64,000 bases of DNA from Populus alba (Eukaryota > Streptophyta > Magnoliopsida > Malpighiales > Salicaceae). The stretch is taken from the NCBI RefSeq assembly GCF_005239225.2, contig NC_133297.1, positions 7,510,392-7,574,391 on the forward strand. The letters are read 5' to 3'. Below are positions 59,640 through 64,000 of this stretch, piece after piece. Within the stretch, counting starts at the first letter, position 1. The number at the start of each line of letters is the position of its first letter. Position numbers and translations under genes: made by a program. The notes under the pieces were generated by a model, which worked only from the letters and a program-made list of their open reading frames with translations, did no database searches and was not told the origin of the DNA.

Positions 59640-62600
59640 ATGAATCTCAATGGAAATAAATTTGTCAGGTTTGTCACGTGAAATCGTAATCCTAGACACC
59701 ACATATTATCATTATTATTTTTTATACATATGAATTTTAGCATTATTGATGGTATGAGACCAAAAAATAAAAGAAAATTGAATTCTGTTGATAATGGAGT
59801 AGTGTTTTTTTGAATATTTGATAAAATGACTTGAGACTTTAATTAATTATAAACCATCCTGATAGATTTGTGTTGATTCATGTTGGCCATATTGTGTGGT
59901 TGGAATCACTCTCTGTGTGTGAATTATAGGGTTTTTGGCCCATAATTAGTTCATGATATTTTATTACTGGGTTGTGGTTATGTTGCCACATGTTGAACAT
60001 AATGCAACTTTCGCATTGAGTATTCAGGGTGGTTGAAATCACTGCCATTCTTCCAGACTCCAGTGCGTAAATTGTAGGACTCTAGCCTTTTTCTTTGGAA
60101 CCCCATGTGTAGTTTAATTAATGTGTTGGATTGTTTTGAGAAGAGATTGGTTATACAGGGTTGAGTCTATCATCTCCTCGACGGTTTGCTTGGCTGAACT
60201 TAGCATGTCTTTTTTGCGCTTTCAACTATTACTTTCTTATGCAGGTTTCAGGACTGGAGCTCGGAGAAATCCTTCAGTTCAGAGCAGCAATACTCCAATG
60301 AATATGGATTTTTCGCAAGAAAAGCCAAACCAATTTTCTATTCAGTTTGGGATAATATCCGAAGAGGATGGGAGATGGGTTCAGAGAGGATTAGAAGCCT
60401 AAAGAAACCATTGAGATTCTACTCTAAGGGTGCTCAGCCAGCGAAAGAACCAGGAACTAAAAGGAAGATTCTTGATCCGCAAGATCCATTTCTCCAGAAA
60501 TGGAACAAATTTTTTATGCTTGTTTGCGTGCTTGCAGTGGCTATAGACCCCTTATTCTTTTACATTCCGTGGGTTAACAGCACTGAAAAAGGTAAATGCC
60601 TTGATGTGGACCATAAGATGGCAGATGCTGCTTGCATTCTTCGTACACTCATTGATATCTTATACATACTTCGCATAGTCTTCCAATTCCGCACTGGGTT
60701 TATAGCCCCTTCTTCTCGCGTATTCGGAAGGGGTGAGTTGGTTGAGGATCCTAGAGCTATAGCCCAAAAATACGTGACCTCCTACTTTATCATTGATATT
60801 CTTGCAATTCTTCCGCTTCCTCAGGTATGCTTTCCTTTTGTTAATTAGCATTAAGAACCATTGTTGACTATGCCCTTAATATAGTCGCAGGAATGAAGAG
60901 AATTTATGAATAGATGTAACCCAACCTGCAACTTATACTTGTTAGGGGAGAGGATGCTTGACATTGATTCTCTTCCTGAAACTTAAATCGTTCAATTATA
61001 CGATTTTTGTCATCTGAGTGCACCCGTCCTCGCATTTTATCATGGCATATAGATAGATTTTGATTAAACTTGCTACATCACAATTCTTGATTATTATCAC
61101 TGGCAAAACTGGTCCTCAACTCACATTTGAAATCTTATTGCATATATTTATATGACTAAATATGGAAAAAAAAATGTGGAACTCGTATAGATGATTCTTT
61201 CTTTCTTGTAAAAATCACTCACTGCTCAACTGGTGTAAGCTATAGCAATTTGACAGTATGATTGTTCTGCTCAGGTAGTAGTTTTAATCATCCTTCCACG
61301 AGTGGATGGCCCGGTTTCACTGGCTGCAAAGAACTTATTTGAGTTTGTAATTTTCTCCCAATACATACCAAGGCTTATTCGAATCTATCCACTCTACAAA
61401 GAAATAAATAGAACTTCTGGCATACTTACTGAAACAGCATGGGCGGGAGCTGTTTTCAACCTCTTTCTCTACATGCTGGCCAGTCATGTAAGTTGAATCT
61501 GGTACTTTACAATCTTTATCATTCTTCTGGTGTATTATAGTGGATTTTTCATAAAGAAACACGTGACGTGTCAGATAATTGGAGCCTTTTGGTACTTGTT
61601 CTCAATCGAACGACAAGATACTTGCTGGCATGAGGTGTGTAAGGACCAAGCAGAGTGTGATACTAAGTATCAGTACTGTGGAGATCATCGTAGAAAAAAC
61701 TACACATTCCTGACTGAATCATGCCCTTTTATCCAACCTGATCAAGTTCATAACCCAACGGTCTTCAATTTTGGTATATTTATTGATGCTCTAGATTCTG
61801 GAGTGGTGGAATCTACTTATTTTCCACGGAAATTCTTCTACTGCTTTTGGTGGGGTTTGCGTAATCTCAGGTTTGTGGATATATTGTTTTCTATTTCAGT
61901 CCTAATCAGTCGCCATGTTCTCATTTGTATTATTTGAAATTGCATCCTGCATTGATTCATTTTTAAAGGCTGAATGTTTCCCTTCAGAGTGTTTCCAAAT
62001 TACATCTGCATATTTAAGAATTCGAGGTAGTTGTTTGATATAAGTAAAAGATTGGCTATTTTGAAATATTGAATATCAGTAGGCAATCTGTGGAATTATA
62101 CCTTCTATTTCAGAATGATAGATAAAAGGAGCCAGGTTAAAATGGCCTATTTTAAGCACTTGCAATCAGGGTTGGAATTGGACAGCCTGCACCAGGCCCT
62201 GTCTTTATTTGAATTGAATGGAAACATGGTCTATGGCTTTAAATAAAACAAAGAGAGAAAAATATGATTAAAAAATGAAATTATTTACATTCTTATTCTA
62301 GTCAAATAAGCTTGCATCATTTTACATTAAGCTTTGGTACTAATCCATCTTGCATATTTTCTTTTTACAGCTCTCATGGCCAAAACCTTAAAACAAGCAC
62401 TTTCATTGGGGAGATTCTCTTTGCCATCTTCATATCCATCGCTGGATTGGTTTTGTTTGCACTGCTTATTGGAAATATGCAGGTAATTCCTTTACATGGC
62501 CTTGCAGTGTGAAATAATGGTTAAAAAATGGCCCATACAATGGAATTTTGTGATTCTGGAATCTGAACATCTCAGAGCTGTCCTTCAATGATTCTGCTGA

Positions 62601-64000
62601 CCATTTAAGCCTGATAAATACCATACCTTGAAAAAAGCACAAAATGTTTACCCCTGCTTTTCTTTCCTCTCCCTACTCATATGTAATATTTTATCTTGAC
62701 CTCGCAACTGTCTCTTTTGAGGCTGTTATTTGATGATTTAAAGCACTGAACAATTGTACATCCCGGTCGTCACAGAAATATCTTGAATCCACAACTGTTA
62801 GAGTAGAGGAAATGCGGGTGAAGAGGAGAGACACAGATCAGTGGATGTCTCAACGAATGCTCCCTGATAACCTGAGGGAACGAATTAGGCGGTATGAACA
62901 GTACAAATGGCAAGAAACTAGAGGTGTGGAAGAGCGGGGTCTAATTCGTAATCTTCCTAAAGATCTCAGGAGGGACATAAACCGCCATCTTTGCTTGGAC
63001 CTGATCAAGAAAGTGAGTGCTTTTTCCTAGTCTTTCTTTCTGTTCTAATTTCTAGCATTATTGGATTCGCTTAACACGGGCTAAAATATGTTGTACTTGC
63101 CTTTTTTGCTTTGAGAAATAACGATATCTGGAATGTTTAACAACTCTTTAGGTGCCGATATTTGAAAAAATGGATGAGAAAATATTAGATGCGGTATGTG
63201 ACCGTCTCAAGGCAGCTCTTTACACCAAGGATAGCTACATTGTTCGAGAAGGGGACCCAGTCGATGAGATGCTATTTATCATGCGAGGTAATCTAGTAAG
63301 TGTGACCACCAATGGTGGAAGAACTGGTTTTTTCAATGCTGTCTCTCTCAAGGCCGGTGACTTCTGTGGAGAAGGGTTACTTACATGGGCCCTGGATCCC
63401 CAATCCTCCTCCAACCTCCCTATCTCAACTAGAACGGTACAAGCTCTATCAGAGGTTGAGGCCTTTGCTCTAGAAGCTGATGACTTGAAGTCTGTAGCTT
63501 CCCAGTTTCGCCAATTACATCACAAGGATATCCAGCACACATTCAGGCAAGTTTTCCAGGATTGTTTCTCCTTTCTTTTCCTGTAGAAACAGAGAGAGGC
63601 TAGCGATGGAATATTTTTCCTTCTATCATTCAGGGCCTGATATAAGCTTAACCTCTCAGATTTATGCAGCTGGGACGATAGATTTCTACTTTATCTACAA
63701 CTTATAGAGACTATTGAAACTTTTTATCTGGCCTTTGTTTTAAAGTCACCACTCATATTCGTGAGCTCATCTTGTTTCCAGGTTCTTCTCAGTGCAGTGG
63801 AAGACATGGGCAGCGTGCTTCATACAGGCAGCATGGCGCTGTCACTGTAGGAGGAAGCAGGCTAAAAGCTTACGTCAAGCAGAAGAAAAACTGCAAGATG
63901 CTTTGGCAAACGAGGCCAGTACATCGCCAAGCCTAGGTGTTGCCATTTATGCATCACAGTTTGCTGCCAACGCATTAAGAAGTGTGCGGCAGCGGAATGG
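59640..64000 (+). CDS. Cyclic nucleotide-gated ion channel, group I (CNGC1/CNGC10-like), 3' end outside window
   Basis: Eight exons seen: 59640-59668, 60245-60824, 61275-61487, 61575-61870, 62371-62482, 62776-63012, 63152-63546 and 63782-64000 (cut). Phases agree for 693 residues. The first coding exon is only 29 bases (MNLNGNKFVR then FQDW). S1 lies at about residues 99-119. IAPSSRVFGRGELVEDPR, YIPRLIRIYPLYKEI and TETAWAGAVFNLFLYMLASH follow. The pore helix is YCFWWGLRNLSS, and the selectivity triplet GQN is at about 376-378. After S6 comes the C-linker. The cyclic-nucleotide-binding domain has GDFCGEGLLTWAL near 558-570, and a calmodulin-binding IQ region (FIQAAWRCHCRRK) lies near 634-646. 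Group I members are plasma-membrane cation (Ca2+, K+) channels gated by cyclic nucleotides and controlled by calmodulin. The last intron uses a GC donor. CNGC1 versus CNGC10 cannot be settled here. Confidence 0.94.

Overview
This window is nuclear DNA from a flowering plant. It has AT-rich intergenic DNA, GT-AG introns, six multi-exon plant genes, and decayed Ty1-copia elements, MITEs and a tRNA-derived SINE head. The repeat families and gene set suggest a woody eudicot, most likely Populus or another Salicaceae. That is an inference from recognition, not a database result. I see no bacterial, viral, CRISPR, rRNA or functional tRNA features.

Layout. 1-13 kb is gene-poor: a decayed copia element (1.63-3.45 kb), a 0.77 kb TIR element (7.77-8.54 kb), AT-rich repeats and two GC-richer blocks without a recognisable gene. 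15.7-18.7 kb (+) is a PLIP1-type plastid lipase with a likely spliced 5' leader. 19.5-20.7 kb (-) is a CCCH+RING protein of the Cwc24/RNF113 splicing-factor type, tail to tail with the lipase. 21.3-24.3 kb is a minus-strand copia relic between two divergent genes. 25.1-33.8 kb (+) is a large PAP/OAS1-like nucleotidyltransferase. 36.3-40.5 kb (-) is a DEAD-box RNA helicase. 40.5-49.4 kb is a repeat-rich gene desert. 51.0-56.5 kb (+) is a member of the plant-specific 1589 family. 59.6 kb to the window end (+) is a group I cyclic nucleotide-gated channel, cut by the edge.

The genes are ordinary single-copy housekeeping or signalling genes and do not form a pathway or cluster. From memory, the lipase, nucleotidyltransferase and 1589 genes match the consecutive Arabidopsis loci At3g61680, At3g61690 and At3g61700, so the region looks like conserved microsynteny. 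The CCCH+RING protein and the channel recall the adjacent pair At1g01350/At1g01340.

The best leads are two lesions in otherwise intact genes. The helicase has a one-base frame loss that can be confined to a (GAC)n run in its first exon. The nucleotidyltransferase has an in-frame TGA followed by 132 more open codons. Other leads are a GC-AG intron in the channel gene, a leader full of short upstream ORFs in the 1589 gene, and an intronic repeat block with two perfect hairpins. I found no convincing undescribed system.
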